From Planktothrix sp. FACHB-1365 (GTDB lineage: Bacteria; Cyanobacteriota; Cyanobacteriia; Cyanobacteriales; Microcoleaceae), in the NCBI RefSeq assembly GCF_014697575.1, contig NZ_JACJSC010000014.1, positions 1-64,000 of the forward strand: a stretch of DNA of 64,000 nucleotides. Direction: 5' to 3'. Under the pieces are notes generated by a model. The model was given only the letters and a program-made list of their open reading frames with translations. It had not been told where the DNA came from and did no database searches. Below, one piece after another: positions 6,644 to 15,819 of the stretch. Made by a program: the position numbers and the translations under genes. Numbering within the stretch: the first letter of the stretch is position 1; each line of letters begins with the position of its first letter.

Positions 6644-6990
6644 TCTTTTTCAGTTGTTATTGCTAACGTCTTTAAATTTTTCTGAACGGTTTGATCAATT
6701 CCTTCAATTGCTGCCAAATTGAGAATCACCAAGGAAATAGCCGCCCCCGTTGCTTTCGCTAAATCATGATTCGTTCTATCCTGGGTTTCGAGTCGTTTGG
6801 CTAACTCCCCCATATCGTTCGCCACCAACCCCCCAAACACCCCTGCAACCATACCCGACAAGGTAGAAATAATCGCAGGTGCGGCTGTTCCTGCTACGAT
6901 GGCTGCAAGGGTTGGGCAGAATGTTGCCCCAAGTAAAACTGTACCGAATAACGCTAGGCGAGAGGCAGTCTGTCCAGGGATTAGGGACAT
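6616..6990 (-). CDS. Small membrane protein paired with NB-ARC gene
   Basis: The ATG at 6990 (MSLIPGQTASRLALFGTVLL) is preferred to an in-frame TTG at 7011. Two hydrophobic stretches cover about residues 12-33 and 37-58 (Gly/Ala-rich), and a third weaker one is near 86-98. The C-terminus is charged and helical (QTVQKNLKTLAITTEKDWKR). It overlaps the NB-ARC-TPR gene by 28 bp, so the two are surely co-expressed. I do not know the family. A membrane partner for a STAND ATPase could be an effector or anchor; that is inference. Confidence 0.65.
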   Translation of the reverse strand: MSLIPGQTASRLALFGTVLLGATFCPTLAAIVAGTAAPAIISTLSGMVAGVFGGLVANDMGELAKRLETQDRTNHDLAKATGAAISLVILNLAAIEGIDQTVQKNLKTLAITTEKDWKRQNRRF

Positions 6991-7093
6991 TTTGGGTAAA
7001 TTAGTTCTCAATTGATGAGATTATAGCAAGTCAACCCGGTTTCTTAACAGACCAATCTCGACCATGAAACAGCCCTACGGTCCCGCGTCCCCT

Positions 7094-8449
7094 TCACACC
7101 CCACTTTCTTGTTTTTTCTGCACTGAGTCAATACTACGCTGGGTTTCTTGAACAGCTTTTTGATTTCCAGTTTGTTGGAGAATTGCTAAGGCTTCTTTCC
7201 AGGTTTGTAAAGCTTGGGGATAGTTTCCTAAGCGTTCATAAACTTGTCCAATATTATTTAAAGTTGTACCGATTTCGGGTTTATTATTCAGGGTTTGATA
7301 AATAGATAAAGCTTTTTGATAAGCTTCTAAGGCTTGGGAATATTGACCTTGACTATAATAAACACTACCTAAACTATTAAAAGCAGTGCTTAAATTTCCT
7401 TGATCATTAGCCAGTTTTGCAAAATCAATTGCTTTTTGATAAGATATTAAAGCTTGATCAGATTGTTTGAGTTTTTCCTGAATTTCCCCGATTAAATGAT
7501 GAACTTTGGCAGCACTCCCATGATCTTCTATTCGGGTCATTAATTCTGAAGCTTGTTTAAAATAAACTAACGCTTGAGAATCCTCTCCTAACTGACGATA
7601 TAATAACCCAATATTACTCAATAATCGTCCAACTCCAGCTTGATCTCCAATTTGGCGACGGAAGGCTAATGCTTGTTGATAAATTTCTAAAGCTTTTTGA
7701 GTATCTCCCTGAATTAAATACAAAGCTCCTAAATTATTTAACGTGCGACTAAGATCCCGTTTATCTCCAACTTCTTCCCGAATAGTTCGAGCTTGTTGAT
7801 AGAATTTTAACGCTTGATCATATTGTTTTAATGTGGTATAATCAGAGGCTAAATTATGGAAAGATTCGCCAATATTTACTCGATCATTAATCGATTGGGC
7901 GATTTCTAACGCTTCTTGATGTAATTTTAAAGCGTCTGAGACTTTATTTTGATCGCGATAGATAAATCCAATTAAATTTAAACTGCGACTAATTCCACTT
8001 TGATAGTCTGGGTTCTTGTTTTCGGCTTGTTGATTTAATTGTCGATAGGAATTAAGGGCTTTTTGTAAAACGTTTAAGGCTTCTGCATCATTGCCTAAAT
8101 TACTATAAACTTCCCCAATATAAGTGAGAGTTTCGGCAATTTCAGCTTGTTTTCCTTGTTGTTCTTGCTGTTGTAAAACAGTTTGAAACGTTGCTAAGGC
8201 TTCTGGAAATGACCCTTGACGAAATTGCTCAATTCCACTTTCAAATAAAGCCTTAACATTAGGCTGATTAGGGGTTTGAGCCAATGTCACGGTTGATTGT
8301 CCGAAGGCGAAATTAAAAGGAGGTGCATGAAGCAGAAACCAACTGATTCCTATACTCAGGGAAACTTGCAACACCCCGGCACTAGCCGTTAAAATACTAA
8401 AGGGTCTGAATAAAAATAACCTGTTTTGAAACAATAACAACTTGTTCAT
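7094..8449 (-). CDS. TPR protein with N-terminal membrane anchor
   Basis: Residues about 18-42 form a hydrophobic segment (ILTASAGVLQVSLSIGISWF), either an anchor or an uncleaved signal. Eight to nine tetratricopeptide units follow from about residue 64 to 435, with 40-residue periodicity (YIGEVYSNLGNDAEALNVLQ type) like the kinesin-light-chain TPR subgroup. The rest should lie outside the cytoplasm if the segment acts as a signal anchor. There is no catalytic domain. It stands alone, 82 bp downstream of the membrane/NB-ARC pair's start region and divergent from cofH. Likely role: protein-protein scaffold; the partner is unknown. Confidence 0.8.
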   Translation of the reverse strand: MNKLLLFQNRLFLFRPFSILTASAGVLQVSLSIGISWFLLHAPPFNFAFGQSTVTLAQTPNQPNVKALFESGIEQFRQGSFPEALATFQTVLQQQEQQGKQAEIAETLTYIGEVYSNLGNDAEALNVLQKALNSYRQLNQQAENKNPDYQSGISRSLNLIGFIYRDQNKVSDALKLHQEALEIAQSINDRVNIGESFHNLASDYTTLKQYDQALKFYQQARTIREEVGDKRDLSRTLNNLGALYLIQGDTQKALEIYQQALAFRRQIGDQAGVGRLLSNIGLLYRQLGEDSQALVYFKQASELMTRIEDHGSAAKVHHLIGEIQEKLKQSDQALISYQKAIDFAKLANDQGNLSTAFNSLGSVYYSQGQYSQALEAYQKALSIYQTLNNKPEIGTTLNNIGQVYERLGNYPQALQTWKEALAILQQTGNQKAVQETQRSIDSVQKKQESGV

Positions 8450-8590
8450 GGCGATATTTTCAGCGTAAATAGCAAGATTCTGAGGAAAATCGGGAAGTCG
8501 GGAAAGAGACAGAAGATTAACTCTGTTTCCAGTTTACCCATCCTTCCTGTCGAGAACGATGAAAGTCACTTTTTCACATATTGATCAATT

Positions 8591-9757
8591 ATGATACTAA
8601 ATTTAACGGCTGATACCATTCTTAACCATGCTATTGCTGGAGATGATTTATCCCCAGAGGAAGGGGTGGTTTTGCTTCAGCAAACTGACCCAGCAATTAT
8701 TGAGAATATTCGGCTGGTGAGTGATACTTTACGATCTCAACAAGTGGGGGAAACCGTTACTTATGTGATTAATCGCAATATTAATTTTACAAATATTTGT
8801 GAACAGCATTGTAGTTTTTGTGCGTTTCGTCGAGATGCTGGAGATGAAGGAGCGTTTTGGTTAGAACTAAATCAAATTTTAGAAAAAGCGGCTGAGGCGC
8901 TTCAACGGGGTGCGACGGAAATTTGTATGCAGGGTGGGTTAAACCTGGAAGCGAAAATTAACGGGAAATCCTTACCCTATTATCTCCATTTAATTCAAGC
9001 CCTTAAAACTCAGTTTCCCCACCTCCATCTTCATACTTTTTCTCCTCAAGAAATACAATTTATTGCCAGAGAAGATCATCTCTCTTATGCCGATGTCATG
9101 ATAGCATTACGGGATGCTGGAGTCGGTTCTATGCCGGGAACGGCTGCGGAAATTTTAGATGATTCTGTCCGAAAAATCATCTGTCCTGAAAAAATTAATA
9201 CCGCGACTTGGTTAGAAATTATCGAAACAGCCCATCGTCTCGGTATACCCACCACCAGCACAATGCTATCGGGTCATATTGAAACGCCTCAACAGCAAAT
9301 GCAGCATTTACAACAGTTGCGATCGCTCCAACAAAAAGCCATTGAACAGAATTATCCCGCTAGAATTACAGAATTTATTGTATTACCCTTTGTGGGAGAA
9401 ACAGCCCCACCTCCCTTGCGACGACGAGTGGGACGGGATCAACCGATTTTAGCGGATACCTTATTATTAACAGCCGTGGCTCGAATTTTCCTCGGTCATT
9501 ATATCCCGAATCATCAACCCAGTTGGGTGAAATTGGGTTTAGACGGAGCAACGGAAGCCTTGCGATGGGGATGTAATGATATTGGGGGAACCTTAATGGA
9601 AGAACACATTACCACCATGGCGGGAGCCAAAGGAGGAACCTGTATGGAACCCGAAACCTTAGAAAAAGCGATCGCTTGCTTGGGGCGTCCCTATCAACAA
9701 CGAGATACCCTCTATAAGCATTCTTCTGTGAAACAAGAATCCCCCGTCACAGCGTAG
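8591..9757 (+). CDS. cofH: FO synthase subunit 2 (CofH), radical SAM
   Basis: CofH, with CofG, makes 7,8-didemethyl-8-hydroxy-5-deazariboflavin (FO), the deazaflavin antenna of cyanobacterial photolyases and precursor of F420. The radical-SAM cluster motif is at Cys70, Cys74 and Cys77 ([12 protein letters not shown]), followed by EICMQGG and MPGTAAEIL typical of the CofH/MqnE group. The 388-residue length fits CofH. MqnE is the main alternative, but CofH fits the [12 protein letters not shown] context better. No cofG is in this window, and the gene looks monocistronic. The start ATG at 8591 follows TTGATCAATT with no clear ribosome site. Confidence 0.85.
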   Translation: MILNLTADTILNHAIAGDDLSPEEGVVLLQQTDPAIIENIRLVSDTLRSQQVGETVTYVINRNINFTNICEQHCSFCAFRRDAGDEGAFWLELNQILEKAAEALQRGATEICMQGGLNLEAKINGKSLPYYLHLIQALKTQFPHLHLHTFSPQEIQFIAREDHLSYADVMIALRDAGVGSMPGTAAEILDDSVRKIICPEKINTATWLEIIETAHRLGIPTTSTMLSGHIETPQQQMQHLQQLRSLQQKAIEQNYPARITEFIVLPFVGETAPPPLRRRVGRDQPILADTLLLTAVARIFLGHYIPNHQPSWVKLGLDGATEALRWGCNDIGGTLMEEHITTMAGAKGGTCMEPETLEKAIACLGRPYQQRDTLYKHSSVKQESPVTA

Positions 9758-9792
9758 CTTGACGGGCGAGTGTCAACACTATCATTCCCGAT

Positions 9793-9834
9793 AAAAAAGA
9801 CTCGCTGAGATGACTGTTACTCTCTCTCAACGAG
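9793..9834 (-). terminator. Terminator of the WecG-like gene
   Basis: CTCGCTGAGA (9801-9810) pairs with TCTCAACGAG (9825-9834) with one mismatch. On the minus strand the stem is followed by TCTTTTTTAT. It lies 30 bases past the stop of the minus-strand glycosyltransferase gene. Confidence 0.55.
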
Positions 9835-9863
9835 CCTCAAGGACACAACAGAAACTTAACAAT

Positions 9864-11420
9864 TTATGCCACTAAAGAATCTTCAAATTCTTGGGTTAAA
9901 TAATCCAGTACCGTATCCAGGGTTTGCTGTTTGACCCACCCTTTCATCACCGCAATTTCTCCAAACCGGAGTTTTAATTCATTTTGTTCTTCCAGAATTA
10001 AATTAATTTGGGATTCATCAAGCAATTTAGCTTTGCAGAGATAATAACCCAAGGGATGCCGATGTTGGGTCTGTTCCAACTGCGGTAAATAATCAGCAAA
10101 GAAATCAATGGTGTCTTGTTCTAACCATCCCAACTCAACGACAAAATCACCAAATCGTTTACCCGGTTCCTGTTTTTGTCGTTCTAAAATAGTGTGAACT
10201 TGATCACCCGACAGTAACCCGGCTTTTCGTAAGATTTCACCCAAGAAGGGAGACTCCCAATTAATAAATTCTTGTTGGGTTAAATAATCCAGTAGCGTAT
10301 CCAGGGTTTGCTGCTTAACCCACCCTTTCATTACCGCAATTTCCCCAAACCGGAGTTTTAATTCCCGTTGTTCTTCGAGAATGAAATTGATTTGGGATTC
10401 ATCGAGCAATTTAGCTTTATAGAGATAATAACCTAAAGGATATCGTTGTTTTGATAACCCTAACTGCGGTAAATAATCGGCAAAGAAATCAATCGTTTCC
10501 CCTTCCAACCATCCCAACTCAACAACGAAATCGCCAAATCGTTTTTCAGGTTGTTGGGTTTGCAATTCCAAAACAGTCTTAACTTGGTCAGCAGACAATA
10601 AGCCCGCTTTTTGTAAGAGTTGTCCTAAGCGGGGAGATTCCCAATTGACAAATTCTTCTCTGGTGGAAAATGGAGGTGTATAGAGTTTTAACTTTTGTAA
10701 TAACAGTAACCAAAAGAAAGGAAGATCCTCAATCAGATACCGTTTCCATAAACGTTTGGGTTCGGAAAACAAGCGGTGTAACCATTCCACACCCATATTA
10801 CTCATCCATTGGGGGGAGCGACCTTTTTCTCCCGCTTCAAAGTCAATCGTTGCACCAATCGCTAAAAATACCTTAATATTTTTGAGTTGACTGCGGTATT
10901 TAGCAATCCATTTTTCTTGCTTAGGTGCTCCTACACCAATGGCTAATACGGTAGCTCCAGAGTGATTAATCCGATCAATAATACGTTGGCATTCTACCTC
11001 ATCTTTTTCAAAGCCAAAGGGAGGGGAATAAGACTCGATAATCATTTTCCGCCCCACCTTTTTATTAATGTTTTCTTGGGCGCGTTGAGCAACTCCCTCA
11101 GCGGCTCCCATCAAGAAAATTGTTACTTTTTCATGATTTTTATAATACTCATAGAAGGCTGGAAATAAGTCCGAACCCGAAATTTTTTCTTTGATGGGCT
11201 GACCTAAAAATTTAGAGGCATATATCAAGATCTTACTATCACAAACCCGGTAGGTTGAAGCTTGGTAGATACCATAAAAGTCCGGGTCTTTCTGTAATTT
11301 CATTAAGTGATCGACGTTAGGGGTAAAAACGACACCGCCCCTGGAACCTAACCGTTTAAGAAGTTGGGTTTTGGAGATATTATTAATCGGAAGATTGAGG
11401 ATGTTGATGTCGTTAGCCAT
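9864..11420 (-). CDS. WecG/TagA glycosyltransferase fused to four MshEN-like units
   Basis: Residues 1-240 are a WecG/TagA/CpsF (GT26) glycosyltransferase: TPNVDHLM (33-40), GVGAPKQEKWI (162-172), IGATIDFEAGEKGRSPQWM (188-206) and RLFSEPKRLWKRYL (216-229). It would transfer a sugar to a lipid-linked carrier at the inner membrane. Residues 258-515 contain four units of about 62 residues, each with two copies of the MshEN pattern (RLGQLLQKAGLLSADQVKTV then RFGDFVVELGWL, 30 residues apart). MshEN domains of GspE-type ATPases bind c-di-GMP. Arg264 is kept in unit 1, but units 2-4 have Pro or Phe there; the second-half Arg (294, 357, 422, 485) is kept in all. c-di-GMP control is inferred. Confidence 0.85.
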   Translation of the reverse strand: MANDINILNLPINNISKTQLLKRLGSRGGVVFTPNVDHLMKLQKDPDFYGIYQASTYRVCDSKILIYASKFLGQPIKEKISGSDLFPAFYEYYKNHEKVTIFLMGAAEGVAQRAQENINKKVGRKMIIESYSPPFGFEKDEVECQRIIDRINHSGATVLAIGVGAPKQEKWIAKYRSQLKNIKVFLAIGATIDFEAGEKGRSPQWMSNMGVEWLHRLFSEPKRLWKRYLIEDLPFFWLLLLQKLKLYTPPFSTREEFVNWESPRLGQLLQKAGLLSADQVKTVLELQTQQPEKRFGDFVVELGWLEGETIDFFADYLPQLGLSKQRYPLGYYLYKAKLLDESQINFILEEQRELKLRFGEIAVMKGWVKQQTLDTLLDYLTQQEFINWESPFLGEILRKAGLLSGDQVHTILERQKQEPGKRFGDFVVELGWLEQDTIDFFADYLPQLEQTQHRHPLGYYLCKAKLLDESQINLILEEQNELKLRFGEIAVMKGWVKQQTLDTVLDYLTQEFEDSLVA

Positions 11421-11974
11421 AGCGCTTTTCTGTCCTGTTTTAAAAAATAGTCTATTAACTTAGTTCTGGCGAAAGTTGAATTAACGTTATACCACAACGA
11501 TCAACTGAGCCATCGGCTTGAGCAGTTAGCATTTGTTTCCCTTCTGTTCTCTCGACTTTGCTAACCGTTTCTTTGACTCAGAGACTGATCTCTAATCCGT
11601 CACTGATTCATCAATGTAGCTATATAGAGGAATGAAGGTTTACTACTCGATAGCGGTGTTAAGCGGGAGGATGAGATTTTGAATGCTTAGATTTTACAAC
11701 AAAACGGCCCAAAAATACGAGATCTTTTTGTAAAACTTCAAATTAATCTCTGTAAAGATTTTGTAAAGGCTAGATTCCGAACCCCTATAGTTGACTCAAA
11801 ATCAATATTCAGATCAAAAATAGTTTGACATCCCAGCACCCAGAGTAAATACTTATTCCCCTGGATGGAGCCCCTTTCCCATCAACCTTGAATTACTGCT
11901 ACAAATGAAGATTCATTCCTCAAGTTATTGCTAAAATACTAAAGCAAGTTGGATTTTCCACTGAGAGGTTCCCG
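11421..11974. other. 554-bp divergent intergenic region
   Basis: No gene is seen. It holds the promoters of the divergent glycosyltransferase and class II aldolase genes. The best promoter candidate is listed separately. Homopolymeric A/T stretches (around 11690-11770) and a TTTTTGTAAAAC/TTTTGTAAAG pair are present, but no stable terminator or RNA was recognised. Confidence 0.5.
11825..11853 (+). promoter_or_regulatory. Candidate sigma-70 promoter for aldolase-family gene
   Basis: TTGACA (11825-11830), a 17-base spacer and AATACT (11848-11853) match the consensus at 6/6 and 4/6. Transcription would begin near 11860, giving a leader of about 115 bases before the ATG at 11975. Confidence 0.35.
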
Positions 11975-12574
11975 ATGATGGATGAAGGTGTTGTGAAATA
12001 TTCCTGTGAATGTATCCCAGGAGAAAACGTTGCGGTTGAATTGATAGCTTCTTTAATGAAATGGCGGGATCATATTCATGAATTAGGATTGATTGGTGTC
12101 TATGAAAATGGTATTGGATTTGGCAATATTAGCATCCGTATTGCCAATACTTTACAATTTATTATTTCTGGCAGTCAAACGGGACATTTAGCTAAACTTA
12201 ATCCCGATCATTATACTGTTGTTACTGAGTTTAATATTGAACACAATCATCTCACCTGTTGTGGGCCAATTCAAGCCTCATCCGAGTCCTTAACCCATGC
12301 TGCAATTTATAGTTATGAACCGAATATTAATGCCATTATTCATGTTCATCACCCCCAACTGTGGCGAAAACTATTAAATCAGGTTCCCACCACTCGCAAA
12401 GAAGTTCAATATGGAACCCCCAAAATGGCACAAGAAATGTTTAGATTATTTGAGGAAGAAAATTTAAGGGAAAAGAAAATATTAGTTATGGCTGGACATG
12501 AAGATGGATTTCTAACCTTTGGTAAAGACTTAAACGAAGCGGGAGAAATATTAATTCAATATTATCATATTTAG
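11975..12574 (+). CDS. Class II aldolase/adducin family protein
   Basis: This is an AraD/FucA-type fold of 199 residues. It has GFGNISIRI (the phosphate/substrate loop), ISGSQTGHL, the acidic/Thr region ending in SSESLTHAAIYS, and IIHVHHPQLW with the zinc-binding histidines. A third His lies in VMAGHEDG near the end. Known members cleave or epimerise phosphorylated sugars or dehydrate methylthioribulose-phosphate. This one cannot be assigned a substrate, and the usual catalytic Glu is not obvious. A GAGAGG ribosome site precedes the ATG by 6 bases. It stands alone. Confidence 0.75.
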   Translation: MMDEGVVKYSCECIPGENVAVELIASLMKWRDHIHELGLIGVYENGIGFGNISIRIANTLQFIISGSQTGHLAKLNPDHYTVVTEFNIEHNHLTCCGPIQASSESLTHAAIYSYEPNINAIIHVHHPQLWRKLLNQVPTTRKEVQYGTPKMAQEMFRLFEEENLREKKILVMAGHEDGFLTFGKDLNEAGEILIQYYHI

Positions 12575-12643
12575 TGAGAAGTTCACACTCCTAATCCACT
12601 CATAACCGCAACAAAAAGGCAATACTAGCAGGAGGTATACAGC

Positions 12644-13363
12644 TTAATTCTCACCATTTGAAGCTTGAAAGAAATATTCATCAAATTCTTTTAAAGATGA
12701 GTTTCTATTAATTGTTTTTTCGCTAATTTCAAGATAGTCAGCGATTTCAGGAGATAGGCTTTCTGTATATTTGTGCTTTTTTAGATCTTTCTCTTTTAAC
12801 TGGGGATTCCTTTTTTCTGCAATTAAGTTAGAGAAATTTTCTAAATATTCTTTCGCTCCCTTTCCGCCTGATTCTGCTTCTGTGATATTCTCTGTCCTTC
12901 CTATTTGATGCTTATTAGCAAAATTTTGCCAGTCTTTCTTGGTTCTAGTATTTTCACTTTTAGTATAGTAACAGCAGATTCCTAAACAATCTACCAATAG
13001 CCAAGCTTCTAGTTCCTGGCAAATCAGGATTAGCTGAACACGCCCTGAAAACTTTGAATTTTCCACTACTTTGTTAATCCTATTGAAAAAAGAATTAGGT
13101 TGCTTCAATCTTGCTGCTTCAGATTGTCTTCCATCATAATCTATTAAAAATAATACATAATTATAATCTTTTAAGTAAATTTCAACTGCATTTTGTAGCC
13201 CATCTTCTTCTCTATTTTTAATGGCATGATTATAGGCTTGTTTGGTACCAAGAATTAGTTCAACATTATCTTTTCGATGAAAAGTAACAATTTTTTTGGC
13301 TATACAGTGTACTGTTTTAGCATCATAATCTGATTCTGGAACCCAGAGAAAAATTTTACACAT
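12644..13363 (-). CDS. DUF4276/TOPRIM-like partner of AAA ATPase
   Basis: The start is placed at ATG 13363 (MCKIFLWVPESDYDAKTV), 8 bases after the stop of the upstream ATPase gene; a longer in-frame form from 13429 would overlap that gene by 59 bp. Features are an early acidic residue in VPESDYDA, the strand-loop YVLFLIDYDGRQ and CQELEAWLLVD, which fit the DUF4276 family, a TOPRIM-like fold with conserved Asp/Glu. Such proteins sit next to AAA15/21 ATPases in many genomes and in defence pairs (OLD-like, PARIS-type logic). The C-terminus is Lys/Glu-rich. Nuclease activity is inference. Confidence 0.65.
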   Translation of the reverse strand: MCKIFLWVPESDYDAKTVHCIAKKIVTFHRKDNVELILGTKQAYNHAIKNREEDGLQNAVEIYLKDYNYVLFLIDYDGRQSEAARLKQPNSFFNRINKVVENSKFSGRVQLILICQELEAWLLVDCLGICCYYTKSENTRTKKDWQNFANKHQIGRTENITEAESGGKGAKEYLENFSNLIAEKRNPQLKEKDLKKHKYTESLSPEIADYLEISEKTINRNSSLKEFDEYFFQASNGEN

Positions 13364-13370
13364 ACTTGAA

Positions 13371-14552
13371 TTATTGTTTTTGAATATCATATAAAAGTTG
13401 ACTATGAAAAATTGCACTTCCAACTCCAAACTCTTGCATCCACTCTAAAAAACTTTCACGCTTCTGACTAAGTTCATCAATTGGATAAGCGACAGTCCCC
13501 TTGTTATCTTTTTTGGTTAACAGGATTAAAGATACATCTGAATTAATTTCATCAGCCGTAAAATAATCCAATAATTGAGAACTGTGAGTTGTAATCACAA
13601 CCTGGGTTTTTTGAGAAAGTTGTTTAATAATAGAGGCAATATCTGACAAAAGACCGGGATGAAAACTTCTTTCTGGTTCTTCAATTCCAATTAAGGGAGG
13701 TAATTCATCATCAATTAGCAAAATTAAATAGGCAATTAATCTTAAGGTTCCATCTGCCATACTCGATAAAGGAACTTGAACACCGTCTCCTTCCAAGACT
13801 TGAATAAACTTATCTCCATCTGAATCAGACTCAACTTCAAACTCCATATTAACCATATCTTGAAGTTTCTCATTAATCTCTTGAAATTTATTTTTATTTT
13901 TTTCTGCCCAGTATAATAAAATTTCTTGTACTTCACCACCTTTTTGATCTAGTTTTGGTGTTTCAGAAACTAAACTACTACTTGCTTGAATGTGTCTAAT
14001 TATTGTTATTCCTTTACATCCAATTATCTCAGGATCTAAATTATAAAATTCCCAATGTTTAATAAAGTCTGATACTTCCGATGTAAAAGGCTTATATCCA
14101 AAATCACCAGCCGTATTCAAGGCTAAGTTACCTGATTTAGAATTATAAGAGACAGGTGCTTTTCCATCCTCATCTTGAACATTTCCTTCCCCTTTTACAA
14201 TATCAATAACTTCTATCTTATCTACTTTTAATTTTTCACGAGAAAAACTAGGCTTCTCTGTTTCTGAATTAGCTGAAATTGATAATTCATAATCAGCTTT
14301 TGTATTTTCATCTTCAATCTTAATTTGATAAATTAACTCATCATTCATTACTCTAAATCTTTTTTTAATAAACTCTGGTGGTGGGGGCGAACCATTATAA
14401 ACCATTTTACTCAGGAGTTCTAATGCTCCTATAATATTCGATTTTCCCGTAGAGTTAGCACCAACAATAATCGTTAAGTCTCTAAATGTTAATGAGACAT
14501 CTCCTAAGCTCTTATAGTTTTTAATATTGGCTGATTTTAAGTTAAGAACCAT
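13371..14552 (-). CDS. AAA15/AAA21-family (OLD-like) ATPase
   Basis: This is an SMC/ABC-type ATPase of 393 residues without a TOPRIM domain of its own. Walker A is GANSTGKSN (31-39) after the typical start IKNYKSLGDVSLTF; the signature-like region is VPLSSMADGTLRLIAYLILL; Walker B is PLIGIEEPERSFHP; and the H-loop is VVITTHSSQLLDYF. It is followed after 8 bp by a DUF4276/TOPRIM-like gene, so ATPase and putative nuclease are separate chains. In PARIS and related systems the ATPase forms a cage that holds and releases a toxic TOPRIM nuclease. That function here is inference. Confidence 0.85.
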   Translation of the reverse strand: MVLNLKSANIKNYKSLGDVSLTFRDLTIIVGANSTGKSNIIGALELLSKMVYNGSPPPPEFIKKRFRVMNDELIYQIKIEDENTKADYELSISANSETEKPSFSREKLKVDKIEVIDIVKGEGNVQDEDGKAPVSYNSKSGNLALNTAGDFGYKPFTSEVSDFIKHWEFYNLDPEIIGCKGITIIRHIQASSSLVSETPKLDQKGGEVQEILLYWAEKNKNKFQEINEKLQDMVNMEFEVESDSDGDKFIQVLEGDGVQVPLSSMADGTLRLIAYLILLIDDELPPLIGIEEPERSFHPGLLSDIASIIKQLSQKTQVVITTHSSQLLDYFTADEINSDVSLILLTKKDNKGTVAYPIDELSQKRESFLEWMQEFGVGSAIFHSQLLYDIQKQ

Positions 14553-14642
14553 AGATTCAGTATAAATTTAACTTTAGTCTTAATATATAAGATACTCTTT
14601 TTTGTTCATATTGTCAATTCAGGATAACAAATTGCTGTCATC

Positions 14643-14664
14643 AAAAAACCCGCCTAAGCGGGTT
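14643..14664 (-). terminator. Intrinsic terminator of DUF4231 gene
   Basis: A perfect 7-bp stem AACCCGC (14647-14653) / GCGGGTT (14658-14664) has a 4-base loop and is followed on the minus strand by TTTTTTGA. It lies 30 bp past the stop of the gene ending at 14695. Confidence 0.85.
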
Positions 14665-14694
14665 GATTTACTGGGATTAAACAAGAAACGTAAA

Positions 14695-15561
14695 TTAGGC
14701 TTTAGTTGGGGGAGTTACTTCTATAGTAGGAGTTGAATCCGGGGGTTGTTCTTGTTTTTTCTCACTGGCAGATTGAACTTGTTTCAAATGAATCGTATTC
14801 ACCTGAACAATAAAGTTTTCAATTGCTCTTTGAGCTTTTTTAGAGAGTTGAGCATCTTCCATCGCATCATATTGATAGAGGGTACTCACTCCTAAGATAA
14901 ATTTCTCCTGTTCCGCTTCTAATAATTCCACAGCAGTATTCGCCGCTACCCAATTTTCTTGAAAGGGAAAAGAGGTGACAATACTCGCAACAATAGCTGC
15001 AATTGCTGGACAAATTACAGGCAACCATTTTAACCAAGATACCCCAGCTTCTAGTTTATCCACTAACACTAAAATAGGGGTGACACCCGATAAAACAATC
15101 GTGGCAGTTTGTGAAACATAGTAAATACTGCGGCAGTCTCTTCGGGTCTTTTTATAGTCATCAATTAACTCCTGAGCATATTCTAATGCTTGGATTCTCG
15201 CGGCGGTAATCACCGAGTTATCCATAGGATTATTTTCACCTATTAAATTACTGCTTAAAATCGTATACAGTGCAGCATTTTTCTTCATTTTGGAGAGTTT
15301 GTCTGCCTGTTGATAGTTCTGAAAAACTTGTCGGTTAATTAAGAACAAACAAATCCAGGTTGCTGCTAAAATAATTTCATAGATTTTAGCGACTTGCAAC
15401 TCAGAAACAAAAATGTTAATGAAAGCTGCACCTACAAAACCCGCTAAGGAAAAATACTCAACAATTTTTAGCAACAGTAGCAGGGTGGAGTTGGGTGAAC
15501 TGGAAGAATCCTCAAGGGTACTGATCATCGACGCTGGGTTCGTCTCTGCACTATTAGTCAT
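14695..15561 (-). CDS. DUF4231 (SLATT-like) membrane protein
   Basis: The 288-residue protein has two hydrophobic hairpins, about residues 36-50/60-74 and 150-165/178-196 (WLPVICPAIAAIVASIVTSF). They are separated by a cytoplasmic helical region with LEYAQELIDDYKKTRRD, and followed by NTAVELLEAEQEKFILGVSTL YQYDAM-type sequence and a Pro/Glu-rich tail. This matches DUF4231, a member of the SLATT superfamily. Burroughs and colleagues proposed that SLATT proteins are pore-forming effectors in conflict systems. It has its own terminator and is divergent from a nucleotidyltransferase gene. No function is proven. Confidence 0.8.
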   Translation of the reverse strand: MTNSAETNPASMISTLEDSSSSPNSTLLLLLKIVEYFSLAGFVGAAFINIFVSELQVAKIYEIILAATWICLFLINRQVFQNYQQADKLSKMKKNAALYTILSSNLIGENNPMDNSVITAARIQALEYAQELIDDYKKTRRDCRSIYYVSQTATIVLSGVTPILVLVDKLEAGVSWLKWLPVICPAIAAIVASIVTSFPFQENWVAANTAVELLEAEQEKFILGVSTLYQYDAMEDAQLSKKAQRAIENFIVQVNTIHLKQVQSASEKKQEQPPDSTPTIEVTPPTKA

Positions 15562-15819
15562 GGCTTAAAGGCTAACGGAATAAACAAAACAATTTTAATT
15601 TATATCATACACCCTCTGGAAGGGTAAAATTTTTAAATTATCTCAGAAATGAGAATACTGTTTCAGCAGTCGAAACCTGATCAAAAGCTCTATAGTTAGT
15701 TAAATTTTATGGGTTCTTGACAATTGGGTGTTAATATACTACACTTATATTACGAAATAAAATCACTGGAGGGAAATTGGTGGAAATCTTGCCTATCAAT
15801 TCTTGATTACAAACCTATT

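Noticed and set aside
13742-13939. Minus-strand 65-codon frame inside the ATPase gene
   Set aside because: It is a shifted frame of the AAA ATPase coding sequence.
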